A stretch of 64,000 bases of DNA, taken from the NCBI RefSeq assembly GCF_000282475.1, contig NZ_AKJF01000201.1:1-64000 (forward strand). The letters run 5' to 3'. The notes below the pieces were generated by a model. That model searched no databases. It was given only the letters and a program-made list of their open reading frames with translations, and was not told where the DNA came from. Source of the DNA: Pseudomonas sp. GM78 (GTDB taxonomy: Bacteria > Pseudomonadota > Gammaproteobacteria > Pseudomonadales > Pseudomonadaceae). Shown here in pieces: positions 15,664-25,651 of the stretch. Position numbers and translations under genes: made by a program. The number at the start of each line of letters is the position of its first letter. The stretch's first letter is position 1.

Positions 15664-18173
15664 ATAGCATGACCCTTACTCCACGCTCCGAATACCAAGG
15701 CGAGATCACCGGGCTGTACGGCGACGTGCTACAGGGTTGGGCCCTGGACACGGCCCAACCTGATGCGCGCCTGGTGATCGAGGTACTGGTAGACGGCGCA
15801 GGCGTGGCCCTGGCCCGAGCCGATCAGTTCCAACCCAACGCAACCACGGGAGATCAGTTCCACGGCTTTGCCGTACAACTGAAGGACGCCTGGTTGAACA
15901 ACGCGAGCCGGATCAGCATAAAGGTCGCCAACCAGGCCGACCTGCTCCCAGGCTGCCTGCAACTGCCCGGCCAACCCGCCAACGAGCCAGCCGCCATCGC
16001 TTCCCAGGTCTGGTACAACGGTGGATTGCGCCTCAGCGGCTGGAGTTGGGATCCGCAAGTACCCCATCGGCACATGCAGATCATTGTGCGCGAAGAAGGC
16101 CAGGTCCAAGCCCGCGTGACCTGCGACCAGCGCCATCTGGCCTTGGCCAATCGCAGCAGCGCTGACCATGGTTTCACTGTCGAGCTGCCCTGGTTGCTGG
16201 CCGACGGTGAGCCCCATGTCCTGCACATCGAAAACGACCTGGGCCAGGCACTCTCCGGCAGCCCGGTCACGCTGTGCTGCTGGCCCCAGGGCCTGGAAGG
16301 ACTTTTGCACGATCATGCAAAGTCGCCCAATCCCGACACCTTGAAACTGATCACTCAGTTGGCCGGTGAACAAAACCGCTGGGCACCCAAAAGTGCCGGC
16401 TTCCACCATTACGCACAGTGGTTCGAATGCTTTCAGCAGGCCGAGCCGATGCCGGCCCAGTTGCCACCGGGCGAAGTCGGAGTGTTGCTGATCAGTACCG
16501 GCAACCCGCCTGATGATGCCGTCACCCTGGCCAGTATCCACCAGCAACGCATGGCCGTCGGTGAAGTCGCCGAAGGCCGCATCGAGAACATCCTGCCGGC
16601 GCTGCTCAAGCTGCTGAGCACTGGCTGCAACACCATTGTCCCGGTCCAGGGTGGCGATCACTTGCCCAGCCACGCAATCGATCATTTGCATGGGGCCTTG
16701 AGTGGCGGCAATGCCTGGGCTTTTGCCGATTGTGATCGCGACGGCCCTTCAAGGGAGCGCAGCCTACCCTGGCTGAAACCGGTGTGGGATGTGGATCTGT
16801 TTATCGGCGCAGACCTGTTCAGCCCCGGTGCGGCTTTCAGTGCAGACATAATCCAGCAAGCACTGGTGTTACTCACTCCCGAACATGGCCTGCAGGTACT
16901 GGATTGGCATCACTTTCTTGCAGCAGTTGCCCTGGCCAGCGAGCGGCGCAAGGCAAGGGTGGTGCACCTGCCAAAGGTGCTTTACCACCGTCATTATCAT
17001 TCACCGGCAAGTCCCGCCGACGCACCAGCCTCGCCGGATCGCCGCGAAGCGATGGAATGGCTGAGCCAAGGACTGGCGCGCGGTGCCCGTGTTCAATCAT
17101 TACCGAACTACCCCGGCCTATTGCGCACCCATTGGCCACTGCCGCAGACACTGCCAAAAGTCAGCCTGATCGTACCTACACGCGATCAGGTCGGGCTCTT
17201 GCGCACCTGCATAGAAGGCCTGCTGAGTAACACCGATTACCCTGACCTCGAAATCATCGTGGTGGACAACCAGTCCAGCGACCCGGCCGCGCTCGAGTAC
17301 CTCGCCAAATTACCGGCGCTTGGTGTGAAGGTATTGGCCCATCCCTATCCGTTCAACTACTCCACTATCAATAACCGCGCAGTGGAACTGGCCAGCGGCG
17401 AACTGATTGGCCTAGTCAACAACGACATCGAGATCATCGAGCCTGGTTGGTTGAAAGAAATGGTTAGCCAGGCGATTCGCCCAGGCGTCGGCGCCGTCGG
17501 AGCAAAACTCCTATGGCCCAATGGCATGGTGCAGCACGGTGGAGTTGTAGTGGGTATCAACGGCTTGGCTGCGCACACCGGTAATAACCTCCATCAGGGC
17601 GATCCAGGTTACCTGGGCATGAACCAACTGGCTCGGCAACAAAGCGCAGTCACCGCCGCCTGCCTCCTGCTCCACAAAACACTGTACCAGGCACTGGGAG
17701 GACTGGACGAACGCGCCTTCCCCGTGGCCTTCAACGACGTCGACTTGTGCCTGAAAATCCAGCTAAGCGGGTTGCACCTGATATGGACGCCCTTCGCACA
17801 ACTCATTCATGCCGAGTCTGCCAGTCGAGGTAAAGATCACACCACCGAGAAAAAATCACGAGCCATGCGTGAACAACAACTGTTTATCGAGCGCTGGTCT
17901 CAATCAGGGCAGCAGGATGTTTACTACCACCCCGCCCTCTCGGCTGAATATTTGAGTGGTCCTTACGGAGGGTTGGCGATGCCTCCTAGGCCTGTCAAAG
18001 CTCGCTCCCGCCAGCACGTGCAAACCGATGCCCGAATAGGAAACTCACTATCAGCATCAGAATTATTTCAAATTGAGACCAAAACTACGCCTGCAATATC
18101 TTTCGCTCCTAAAAACGTAGATTCGGCTCCAATCAAACATGTTCAACCTATTTCCATCGGCGTACAAATATGA
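15660..18173 (+). CDS. Large family 2 glycosyltransferase with two beta-sandwich modules
   Basis: An 837-residue protein whose start overlaps the previous stop (ATGA). Two copies of the GW module occupy about residues 15-110 (GDVLQGWALDTAQPDARL) and 115-225 (LRLSGWSWDP, ending LSGSPVTL). A central region of about 270 residues is unassigned. A GT2 domain follows at about 498-760: KVSLIVPTRDQVGLLRTCIE, VDNQSSD, a DxD-like NNDIEI and FNDVDLCLKIQLSG. It looks like a rhamnosyl- or similar transferase of the WsaF/RfbF style, but the donor is not known. The last 50 or so codons are much more AT-rich than the rest, marking the edge of the AT-rich island. Confidence 0.83.
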   Translation: MNSMTLTPRSEYQGEITGLYGDVLQGWALDTAQPDARLVIEVLVDGAGVALARADQFQPNATTGDQFHGFAVQLKDAWLNNASRISIKVANQADLLPGCLQLPGQPANEPAAIASQVWYNGGLRLSGWSWDPQVPHRHMQIIVREEGQVQARVTCDQRHLALANRSSADHGFTVELPWLLADGEPHVLHIENDLGQALSGSPVTLCCWPQGLEGLLHDHAKSPNPDTLKLITQLAGEQNRWAPKSAGFHHYAQWFECFQQAEPMPAQLPPGEVGVLLISTGNPPDDAVTLASIHQQRMAVGEVAEGRIENILPALLKLLSTGCNTIVPVQGGDHLPSHAIDHLHGALSGGNAWAFADCDRDGPSRERSLPWLKPVWDVDLFIGADLFSPGAAFSADIIQQALVLLTPEHGLQVLDWHHFLAAVALASERRKARVVHLPKVLYHRHYHSPASPADAPASPDRREAMEWLSQGLARGARVQSLPNYPGLLRTHWPLPQTLPKVSLIVPTRDQVGLLRTCIEGLLSNTDYPDLEIIVVDNQSSDPAALEYLAKLPALGVKVLAHPYPFNYSTINNRAVELASGELIGLVNNDIEIIEPGWLKEMVSQAIRPGVGAVGAKLLWPNGMVQHGGVVVGINGLAAHTGNNLHQGDPGYLGMNQLARQQSAVTAACLLLHKTLYQALGGLDERAFPVAFNDVDLCLKIQLSGLHLIWTPFAQLIHAESASRGKDHTTEKKSRAMREQQLFIERWSQSGQQDVYYHPALSAEYLSGPYGGLAMPPRPVKARSRQHVQTDARIGNSLSASELFQIETKTTPAISFAPKNVDSAPIKHVQPISIGVQI

Positions 18174-20203
18174 AAAGCCTATGTATTACCGGTAGTATTC
18201 AAAGCACTCTTGATCAATTTGCTGCCGCCCTGATAGCGGCAGGGTCGACAGTTGCAGTACCTGCCTTGAGGAATGAAAAAATATCCATTGCCCAATGGCA
18301 TGAAAAAGCACTGGCAACACAAACCGGCTCTCCATCGGCACCAGTGCAACTTGGTCGTACATGGGATCAACTAGCTGTAGATATTTTTTACGCAAACCAT
18401 AACCAACCAGTATGGTTGTGGGCAGAAGAAAAAAGCCACCGATTTCTTCAATACTGGTCGGAATTCGATAAAAACACTCACTTCGTATTGATGCATACCT
18501 CACCTCAAGCGGCATTAATTGCGGCTTTAAATGAAGGTAAGGACAATTTACTAGCGCTAGAAGCAGCCTTAGAAAACTGGTGCCAGTTAACTCAAGCAAT
18601 GTTGAGCTTTCATATTTCGCAGCCCGCTCGCAGCGTATTTGTTGACAGCGTCGCAGCCACAAAAGATCCAGCCCTGCATATAAAGGCCTTGGATAAAAAA
18701 TGGCTTCTTTCATTTCAAGACTCACTACCAAAACGTACTCAGCAAACAGATGAGCAGCATCTGGATCTCTATCTGATCAACAATCTTGTTCAACGTCACA
18801 AATATGCCATGGAGCTGCACAATGAAGTCCAGGCACGCCAACTCGTCCAAACAACGCAAATCAAGACTCCAATTTTTGACCAAGTAATTGCTGATCATAT
18901 AAAAACAAAACGCGAGAACTTTAAAGTACATACCGCTAATACCCAGCTAGAAGCGCGACTGCAAATTAAGCAAAAAGAGTTGCAGATCGCCCTCACCGAG
19001 CAAAAAAAAAATCTATCCAAGCTAAATGACCTCAGCCCTCAAATAAAGCAATTAGAAACTCAATCAGAGAAGCGATATCAAGACCTGATAAAAGAGCATA
19101 GCTCTGAGACCAGCAAAAACCAAAAACTCCTTGCATCAGCGGTCTTGGAAAATGAGTTACTACTCGGTCAACTCCACCATACCCAAGAAACACTTGCTTT
19201 AAACATTACTGAAAAAAACGCGCTTGAAAAAACAACCGAAGCACTACAGAGCCGCATTAAGCGAATCTTGGAAGACAACCCAGGTTATTGGGAACTAGAA
19301 ACACTGAAAGTCGAACAGGTAGCAAGTAAAGAAAAAAATAAAGAGAAGACGCTTCAGTGGAACATAAGCAATGTCTATCTAGGCGAGAAAAAGGTACCTG
19401 AGCTTGCGTTTCAAACACGCACCTCAAATGGTGTCACCGAAATTTTGCTTCAACGCCCAATGGGAAGTGTAGAGGCTTGGCCACTGGCACTCCTTGAGCA
19501 CGAAGAACTATTATGTGCGCCCAATCAAGGTTCCGCATACCAGGGAAACAATGAAACTATTAGCAAGCTTGGCAGCAGCGACTGGTCCGGACTACTTATT
19601 CTTGTAAAAAAATTAATCAGTTATTTACAAAACACCAAAACACTTGTACTTCCTGTGGACTTTGACAAGAATGCTCTAGTGATTGGTCTGTACAACCTAG
19701 AAAAAACATTAGCAAACTGGCCAAAGATTCTGCGCTACGACGACCTACAACTAAGCGAAAGCGCTCAAAATGATGAGTATCGATACATTGGCATAAGATT
19801 TAACAATTTGAGCCTAGGGCAATTTACGACTTCAGAATTCAACTACAAAATTGCCACAGTAGATGAGTCAACAGCGACATTCGGTCAGCATCCAAGAATA
19901 GAGTTCCCGGAATCAAGCCAACACGCGTTCAAAAATTGGTTTATAGAAAGCGACGATGAAAGAGGTGCTCGCCTAGAGTTAAGGTTCTCGCAACCCACTG
20001 CTATGGATACTAACATCTGGAACCAACTGCCCGAACAGGACCAAATTCTCGTTGCCAGCCTGATAAGCAACTTACCAATTCAGCTCAAACGCCTACAACA
20101 TAAAAATCCGAATGTAAAAATCGCTTGGAAAAAATGGCACACACTATCGAGCGACGTTAAAACCATACTATCCAAGAACACATCCACAGCAAGAGCCAAA
20201 TAA
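18170..20203 (+). CDS. Unknown protein with central coiled coil, in the glycosyltransferase operon
   Basis: A 677-residue AT-rich gene whose start overlaps the previous stop by 4 nt (ATGA). The N-terminal 200 residues look like a nucleotide- or sulfotransferase-type alpha/beta fold (MKSLCITGSIQSTLDQFAAA), but no P-loop is intact. Residues about 255-375 are a charged, glutamine-rich coiled coil. The C-terminal 280 residues are an unrecognised globular region. There is no signal peptide or membrane segment. Its place between two glycosyltransferase genes suggests a scaffold or regulatory role in glycan assembly. That is inference; I do not recognise the family. Confidence 0.7.
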   Translation: MKSLCITGSIQSTLDQFAAALIAAGSTVAVPALRNEKISIAQWHEKALATQTGSPSAPVQLGRTWDQLAVDIFYANHNQPVWLWAEEKSHRFLQYWSEFDKNTHFVLMHTSPQAALIAALNEGKDNLLALEAALENWCQLTQAMLSFHISQPARSVFVDSVAATKDPALHIKALDKKWLLSFQDSLPKRTQQTDEQHLDLYLINNLVQRHKYAMELHNEVQARQLVQTTQIKTPIFDQVIADHIKTKRENFKVHTANTQLEARLQIKQKELQIALTEQKKNLSKLNDLSPQIKQLETQSEKRYQDLIKEHSSETSKNQKLLASAVLENELLLGQLHHTQETLALNITEKNALEKTTEALQSRIKRILEDNPGYWELETLKVEQVASKEKNKEKTLQWNISNVYLGEKKVPELAFQTRTSNGVTEILLQRPMGSVEAWPLALLEHEELLCAPNQGSAYQGNNETISKLGSSDWSGLLILVKKLISYLQNTKTLVLPVDFDKNALVIGLYNLEKTLANWPKILRYDDLQLSESAQNDEYRYIGIRFNNLSLGQFTTSEFNYKIATVDESTATFGQHPRIEFPESSQHAFKNWFIESDDERGARLELRFSQPTAMDTNIWNQLPEQDQILVASLISNLPIQLKRLQHKNPNVKIAWKKWHTLSSDVKTILSKNTSTARAK

Positions 20204-20272
20204 AATCCACAATCATCATTTCATAACAAAAACGAAAAATTAACTTTGGCTTTATGCACCCGAGCAAAGAAT

Positions 20273-23200
20273 ATGAAAACCCAAACCAAAAACACTCACA
20301 GCGCTTTTTCTAGAGCGAACATGGCTTTAAGGCAGCAAAATTACAGTGAAGCACTGGAGCTGTACAATGTCGCACGCCTAGAAAACGGCGAACTTCATGA
20401 GCTGATTGATTTTAACGTAAAAATAATTTCAAATCGTATCTCAACACTCCCGACGACAAATAAAAGCGTACATAATTACGCTCTAGTCATCCATGCATTC
20501 CATCTGGACACACTTCCGGATCTAGAAATCTATTCGAAAAACTTCCCACAAGACGCTGATCAATATGTAACGTTTCCCGAGGATTTTGGCAACGAAAAAA
20601 TAGATATCATTAAAAAGACCTTCCCTAAAGCGCACCTTATCCCGGTTCCCAATATTGGCCAGGATATTGGCGCTCTATTTAACTTAATGGAGAAGCACAA
20701 CCTATCGCAATACAGCTTCATATGCAAAATACATACAAAAAAAGGCAACAAAAAACCTGATCAGTGGCGACAAACTTTATTGAAGGGAGTTTTGGGCAGC
20801 AAACAACAAGTCCAAAACACTATCAATTTATTTCAGAGCAACCATCATGTAAAACTCGCGGGAGCGAAGCAGCTTTACATTTATGGCCCATCTAATTTAT
20901 GGAAGAACTCCCAAAATATTGAATCAATATTTGGAGAGCTCGTAGGTGATTTTAACTTCAACAAAAATGATTGGGGTTTTTTTGCTGGTACCTGCTTCTG
21001 GATCTCTACTGACATCCTAGGTGACATTTATAAGCAGATGCAAAAAATCGAAATGAAGCCGGCAACTTATACTGATGACGGTACTCCGGCGCATGCAGTC
21101 GAGAGAATGTTCGGTCTATTACCAACAATCATGGGCGCTAAAGTAGTTCTAAATGACGTCGTAAAAATCAACGACTACACAGTAGAGTCAAAGACTTTTC
21201 CGAACGACTTAGCAAAAAATCAAATATCAATAGTAGCTTTACTAGAAAATTTGACACCCGCCGCTGCTCCCAAAACCGCAACCATCATTGAGGCACAATC
21301 TACACTAAAGAGCATTCCTCAACTGGCCAAACTGAAAATTCGAGGTTCTTTGGAATGCGTTGTTGATCGTGCTGAGATTCACGGCTGGGTTGCTGCCATC
21401 GGAGATCAAGCTCCCAGGACAGCTATATTACGCTTCGGTAGCGATACGGATACTGGTACGGATATCACCGTAGAGGCAAGCACATTTAGAGCTGATCTGA
21501 AAGCCCATAATATAAATGAAGGCAAGCATGCATTTTCTGTGACTGTTCCTCATGCTTTCATGAACGGTAAAAAACATAAGATTTTTCTAATTGACGCTCA
21601 AACAAAGACCATTATTTCGGAAAAAACAAGCTCGTGGAAACAACCGAAACGAAGCTATGTCGATTTTTCGGGCTTTTTAAAATCGTCAATGACTCAGCCT
21701 ATGGTCAACGCGCCTTTCACTGAAGAGGATAAGCGCAGTTTCGCCATGATGGAAAACATTGCTAATAGATTACATCACAAAGCTACAGAGTCTAAAAACA
21801 AGCCGCTTGTAAGCGTAATAATGCCAACTTACAATCGTGAAAAAATAATTAGTCTAGCAATTCAATCTGTACTTTCTCAATACTACACAAACTTTGAGCT
21901 TATCATTATTGATGACTGTAGTACTGACGACAGCATTCAAATCATAGAACAATTCAATGACAGCCGAATTCGCCTTTTACGTCAAACTACTAATCAAGGT
22001 CACTCTGCGTCGAGAAATAAGGGATTAGAAGCGGCACAAGGTAAAATCGTAACATATCTTGACTCCGACAACTTATGGGATAGCCGCTATATAGGCGCAA
22101 CAGTAGGCGCCTTTATGAGTCTGCCCAATGCCAACTCTATTTATTCCGGGCAACTTCTGTACCGCGGAGAGTCATCAACCCCATTTGCCGCCAGGTACGG
22201 TCACTTCAACCGCTCCCTTCTAGAAAATAATAATTATATTGACTTGAACGCGTTCGCCCATCGCCGAGAGCTTCTTAGTAAAATAAAGGGTTTTGACGAA
22301 ACCTTAAAAAGATTCGTCGATTACGACTTAATCCTGAAAGCATCTGAACAAGGCACCATGTTTTCTGTACCAGTACTACTTAGTCAGTATTATTATGACA
22401 AGGCGGAAAATACAGTAACTAATGATTCGCGACACTTAGTCAACATGGGCGTTGTTCGCAATCGCATGTCGGAAAGACTAGCAATTAAGCAATTAAAAAC
22501 CGCCCAACAAAAACTTAAACGGCGCGTTACAATTGTAATACCAAATTGGGAGTCACTGGAAGATATTCAGGAATGTATAGACTCTATCCACGCCTTTGAA
22601 TGGTATGGAATGCTGAGTACGATAGTGATTGACAATGCATCAAGCATCGAAGTAAAAGAATATCTGCGTTCAGAGGCAGAAAAATCTAGAATTACCCTAA
22701 TAGAAAATACTAAGAACTTTGGCTTTACCTATGCCGTCAACCAAGGTATTGAGTCCGCTCAGAAGGACGCCGATATTCTACTACTTAATAATGACGCGAT
22801 GATTCATGGCGGAGCAATACAAGCCCTGCAAAACGCTTGCTACAAGTTGAAAGATGCAGGAATGACTGTACCAAGACAAATACTTCCAAAAAACACAAAA
22901 ACACTTCGTACCCACGTCCCCTATGCAAACGAAATGAATGACTGCGATGTAAACATTTCAGCCCACCATCAAAATATCGCAGAAGTTTCTCTTTTCCATG
23001 ATGGAAGTCCTCTTGACCTTTCATATGCTGCATTCTTTGCCGTGTACATTCGGCGTGATGTTATTAATGATATAGGACCATTAGATGCTGAGTATGGGCG
23101 ACACTACCGTTCAGACCGCACATATTGTGACCTCATGAGAAACACATTGAAACGAAAACTCTATTATGTACCAGAGGCGTTTGTTACTCATAAACTTCAA

Positions 23201-23335
23201 AAGGCAACAGATAGCCTGAGGGATGACAACGCATTAATGAGCGAGTTTGAATTAATGTTTCGGCGAAACCAGTGGGACAGTTCGACCTCTAAAGAACTAA
23301 ACTTCCGCAAGGCGGCCTGGGATTGTTTTGACTGA
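20273..23335 (+). CDS. Three-domain glycosyltransferase: RgpF-type domain plus two GT2 domains
   Basis: About 1020 residues. After a short TPR-like start, residues about 50-320 match the rhamnan synthesis protein F family: NIGQDIGALFNLM, YSFICKIHTKKG and WGFFAGTCFWIS. A GW-type module follows (about 345-450, IHGWVAAIGDQAP). A first GT2 domain (about 515-740) has SVIMPTYNREKIISLAIQS and a YLDSDN motif. A second GT2 domain (about 750-1000) has VTIVIPNWESLEDIQ and LLNNDAMIHGG. One polypeptide could therefore add several sugars in order. The ATG at 20273 fits the start of the TPR part; an in-frame TTG at 20246 is less likely. The gene is AT-rich and ends before a terminator-like repeat. Confidence 0.82.
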   Translation: MKTQTKNTHSAFSRANMALRQQNYSEALELYNVARLENGELHELIDFNVKIISNRISTLPTTNKSVHNYALVIHAFHLDTLPDLEIYSKNFPQDADQYVTFPEDFGNEKIDIIKKTFPKAHLIPVPNIGQDIGALFNLMEKHNLSQYSFICKIHTKKGNKKPDQWRQTLLKGVLGSKQQVQNTINLFQSNHHVKLAGAKQLYIYGPSNLWKNSQNIESIFGELVGDFNFNKNDWGFFAGTCFWISTDILGDIYKQMQKIEMKPATYTDDGTPAHAVERMFGLLPTIMGAKVVLNDVVKINDYTVESKTFPNDLAKNQISIVALLENLTPAAAPKTATIIEAQSTLKSIPQLAKLKIRGSLECVVDRAEIHGWVAAIGDQAPRTAILRFGSDTDTGTDITVEASTFRADLKAHNINEGKHAFSVTVPHAFMNGKKHKIFLIDAQTKTIISEKTSSWKQPKRSYVDFSGFLKSSMTQPMVNAPFTEEDKRSFAMMENIANRLHHKATESKNKPLVSVIMPTYNREKIISLAIQSVLSQYYTNFELIIIDDCSTDDSIQIIEQFNDSRIRLLRQTTNQGHSASRNKGLEAAQGKIVTYLDSDNLWDSRYIGATVGAFMSLPNANSIYSGQLLYRGESSTPFAARYGHFNRSLLENNNYIDLNAFAHRRELLSKIKGFDETLKRFVDYDLILKASEQGTMFSVPVLLSQYYYDKAENTVTNDSRHLVNMGVVRNRMSERLAIKQLKTAQQKLKRRVTIVIPNWESLEDIQECIDSIHAFEWYGMLSTIVIDNASSIEVKEYLRSEAEKSRITLIENTKNFGFTYAVNQGIESAQKDADILLLNNDAMIHGGAIQALQNACYKLKDAGMTVPRQILPKNTKTLRTHVPYANEMNDCDVNISAHHQNIAEVSLFHDGSPLDLSYAAFFAVYIRRDVINDIGPLDAEYGRHYRSDRTYCDLMRNTLKRKLYYVPEAFVTHKLQKATDSLRDDNALMSEFELMFRRNQWDSSTSKELNFRKAAWDCFD

Positions 23336-23382
23336 GACAGAATCAAATCTCATTAATACATATACCTGCACCAGGCTAACCG

Positions 23383-23430
23383 AAGGCTCTAATTCAACTA
23401 GATATCGTACTATCAGATAATTAGAGCCTT
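23383..23430 (+). terminator. Terminator-like inverted repeat after the RgpF/GT2 gene
   Basis: AAGGCTCTAATT (23383-23394) and its exact complement (23419-23430) flank a 24-nt loop and are followed by TT. It lies 48 nt after the stop of the three-domain transferase gene. The long loop and short T-run make it a moderate terminator candidate. Confidence 0.55.
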
Positions 23431-23448
23431 TTACAGCATGAGAATAAG

Positions 23449-24261
23449 ATGACAATTGAATTACAAAAAAAAATAGTTGATCGTAATGACTTCAACGCTA
23501 TAACTTCGGAAGGCTGGTACAACGTAAATTTAGGCGCGTTTACACTAGATTTCTATTTTCGTCCGTCTGAATTTAAACGAGCGTGGATTTTTTCACCCGG
23601 GTGGTTAGATAGAAAGCAGTTCCCAGTACCTTACTTCCAAAGAGCTAAATGGTTTAGCTCCTTAGAAGGTGTAGGACTATCGCTTTCGGACCCAAGCTTA
23701 GCACTCGATGAAGATATTCAAGTTGGCTGGTTCTTGGGAAATGATAAAACTGACTACCTCTACGAAACTGCCAAATATATCGGAGAACTGCTAGAATTCA
23801 TGGGAATTCCAAAAGAGCAAATTAACTTTTTTGGTTCATCAGCCGGCGGGTTTTCTTCATTAGGCTTTGCTACCTATCTTCGAGGTTCGAGAGCATTAGT
23901 AGTAAATCCGCAAACTGACCTTTTTCGCTTCCACAACATACCCGAATTGGGGAAAATCATCAGATCCGGATTTTACTCTCGAAACACGACACAAATTAAT
24001 ACAGAATACCCATGGCGATTTTCTATTTATGCTTTATTCAAAAAAGAAAACTATACACCACCATGTTTGATCATGATAAATACCGCTGATGATTGGCACG
24101 TGTCAGAGCACGTTGCCCCACTATTAGCAAAGCTCAGTGGACATGCGTTATCTAACGAACTAACTGTAAAGTTTTTTTATGATATGGACATGGGGCATAA
24201 TCCCCCAGGCCCTCAAATCATGCTACCTATAATGGAAAAATTTTCTCACCCTTATGCTTGA
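23449..24261 (+). CDS. Alpha/beta hydrolase-like protein
   Basis: A 270-residue soluble protein. The nucleophile elbow is GSSAGG with Ser131, followed by GFSSLGFATYL. Candidate acid residues are Asp214/Asp215 (NTADDWHVSE) and the candidate histidine is His250 (DMGHNP), giving a plausible Ser-Asp-His triad. There is no signal peptide, so it acts in the cytoplasm. The family is uncertain; it could be an esterase or an acyltransferase acting on a nucleotide sugar or glycan intermediate. It stands 28 nt before an AlgX-like SGNH gene, and the two may form a functional pair in acylation or deacylation. Confidence 0.65.
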   Translation: MTIELQKKIVDRNDFNAITSEGWYNVNLGAFTLDFYFRPSEFKRAWIFSPGWLDRKQFPVPYFQRAKWFSSLEGVGLSLSDPSLALDEDIQVGWFLGNDKTDYLYETAKYIGELLEFMGIPKEQINFFGSSAGGFSSLGFATYLRGSRALVVNPQTDLFRFHNIPELGKIIRSGFYSRNTTQINTEYPWRFSIYALFKKENYTPPCLIMINTADDWHVSEHVAPLLAKLSGHALSNELTVKFFYDMDMGHNPPGPQIMLPIMEKFSHPYA

Positions 24262-24289
24262 TTAATATGCTTTTATCGAGAGAGTTATC

Positions 24290-25621
24290 GTGCCGACACG
24301 TGAATTCAAATATCTTCCTATCATAAGCGCGGACCAAAAACGCCCAAATGCTAGATGGTGGATTGATACCCCACTTAACGCTGCTTCATGCGCGGTGCAC
24401 AATGATTTACTAGAAATCAAGGGCTGGGTGTTAAGCTCACAAAATACCAGCATACTTATCCGCACGTCGCTTAAAACGTATGAATTTCAGTTAACCGAAG
24501 AAAGGCCTGATGTATTAACTAGATTACTTACAGCTGAAACTATAGGCAATTTTAGTTCGAAATGTGGATTTGATATTAAAATCCAATTTGAAGAGCATTT
24601 AGACTTTGGATTAAAGCAGGATGGCTGCGAATACTGGATTCAAGTAATCGCTGCTGTTGCTAGACCAAAGGTTCTTATCGGAACTGATAACTGGTTATTT
24701 TTAGACAACGATACAAATAGAAGCGTTGATCAATTTCGGGGCAAGTTTACTCTATCTACTGAGACCATCTTAAGGTGGCGAGATTATTACAACTGGATAC
24801 GCAAAAAAGCATCTGACGCAGACTTGACATGGCAATTCTTTGTGGCTCCAGCCAAAGAAGAGTTATTTCCCGATTTCTATCCATTCAATCGCGGAAAGAC
24901 AACCCCCATCGATCAGTTTTTGCATGAGTTCAAACTCATGGATAATATCGTCTACCCGTTAAAACAACTACACGAAGCCAGGGAACTTTCTTATTACCGC
25001 ACAGACACTCACTGGAGCGACTACGGGGCTTATTTAGGGGCAATAGATATACTAAAAGGATTTAAACTAGGGTCGCACTCCGACCGTTTAATTAATTCTT
25101 TCAAGGCCGTATCGTCTAAAGGAGACTTGGGTTCAAAGTTGTTTCCAGAACAAACATCAACATCATTATTATTATCAAATGCACCAACTAGCGCCATTAA
25201 AATATTTGACAACGGCATATCAAATATCGGCAGAATATGGATTTATGAGAATATTAAAAGCTCTACTGAGTATACTTTACTCATTTTCGGTGATTCTTTC
25301 TCTGTAAACCTTATAGCTCAGTTGGCCTGTGTATTTCGCAGAATTGTATATGCACACACTGCAGCAATTTTTGATCAATCAATCGTAGACCAAGAACACC
25401 CTGATTTTTTACTACTACAAACAAATCAACGATTTTTAGCTAGACCACCAGAGGCTAATCAAAGTATCTGGGATACCATACATGACAAGCTTTTGGGATT
25501 TACCCCAAACGATCTAATACTTGTTACCAATCATATGAATAAACAGCAAGATCAATCTAGCATTTTTTACACAAAAAAAATGCTAGAGCAACTGTACAAC
25601 CAACCTCACCACCACCCATAA
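24290..25621 (+). CDS. AlgX/AlgJ-like SGNH-fold acyltransferase, apparently cytoplasmic
   Basis: A 443-residue protein. Residues about 35-120 resemble the GW module of the neighbouring transferases (LLEIKGWVLSS). From residue 128 (KVLIGTDNWLFLDND) it matches the AlgX/AlgJ SGNH domain, with Asp239 and His241 in DTHWSDYGAY and Ser336 in FGDSFS, in the order known from AlgX. AlgX and AlgJ O-acetylate alginate in the periplasm, but here there is no signal peptide or membrane anchor. Translation appears to start at GTG 24290, with GAGAGAG 5 nt upstream. The stop is followed directly by the next gene. Function in glycan acylation is inferred. Confidence 0.72.
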   Translation: MPTREFKYLPIISADQKRPNARWWIDTPLNAASCAVHNDLLEIKGWVLSSQNTSILIRTSLKTYEFQLTEERPDVLTRLLTAETIGNFSSKCGFDIKIQFEEHLDFGLKQDGCEYWIQVIAAVARPKVLIGTDNWLFLDNDTNRSVDQFRGKFTLSTETILRWRDYYNWIRKKASDADLTWQFFVAPAKEELFPDFYPFNRGKTTPIDQFLHEFKLMDNIVYPLKQLHEARELSYYRTDTHWSDYGAYLGAIDILKGFKLGSHSDRLINSFKAVSSKGDLGSKLFPEQTSTSLLLSNAPTSAIKIFDNGISNIGRIWIYENIKSSTEYTLLIFGDSFSVNLIAQLACVFRRIVYAHTAAIFDQSIVDQEHPDFLLLQTNQRFLARPPEANQSIWDTIHDKLLGFTPNDLILVTNHMNKQQDQSSIFYTKKMLEQLYNQPHHHP

Positions 25622-25651
25622 GTGATTGTAACTACAAAAGCGAGAAGCGTC

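Noticed and set aside
15729-16691. Open frame of 320 codons on the minus strand inside the 837-aa GT2 gene
   Set aside because: No start signal or motif, and the plus-strand frame is continuous and coupled to its neighbours.
18170-20203. Wzz-type chain-length regulator, suggested by the coiled coil
   Set aside because: No membrane segments at either end and no Wzz motif.
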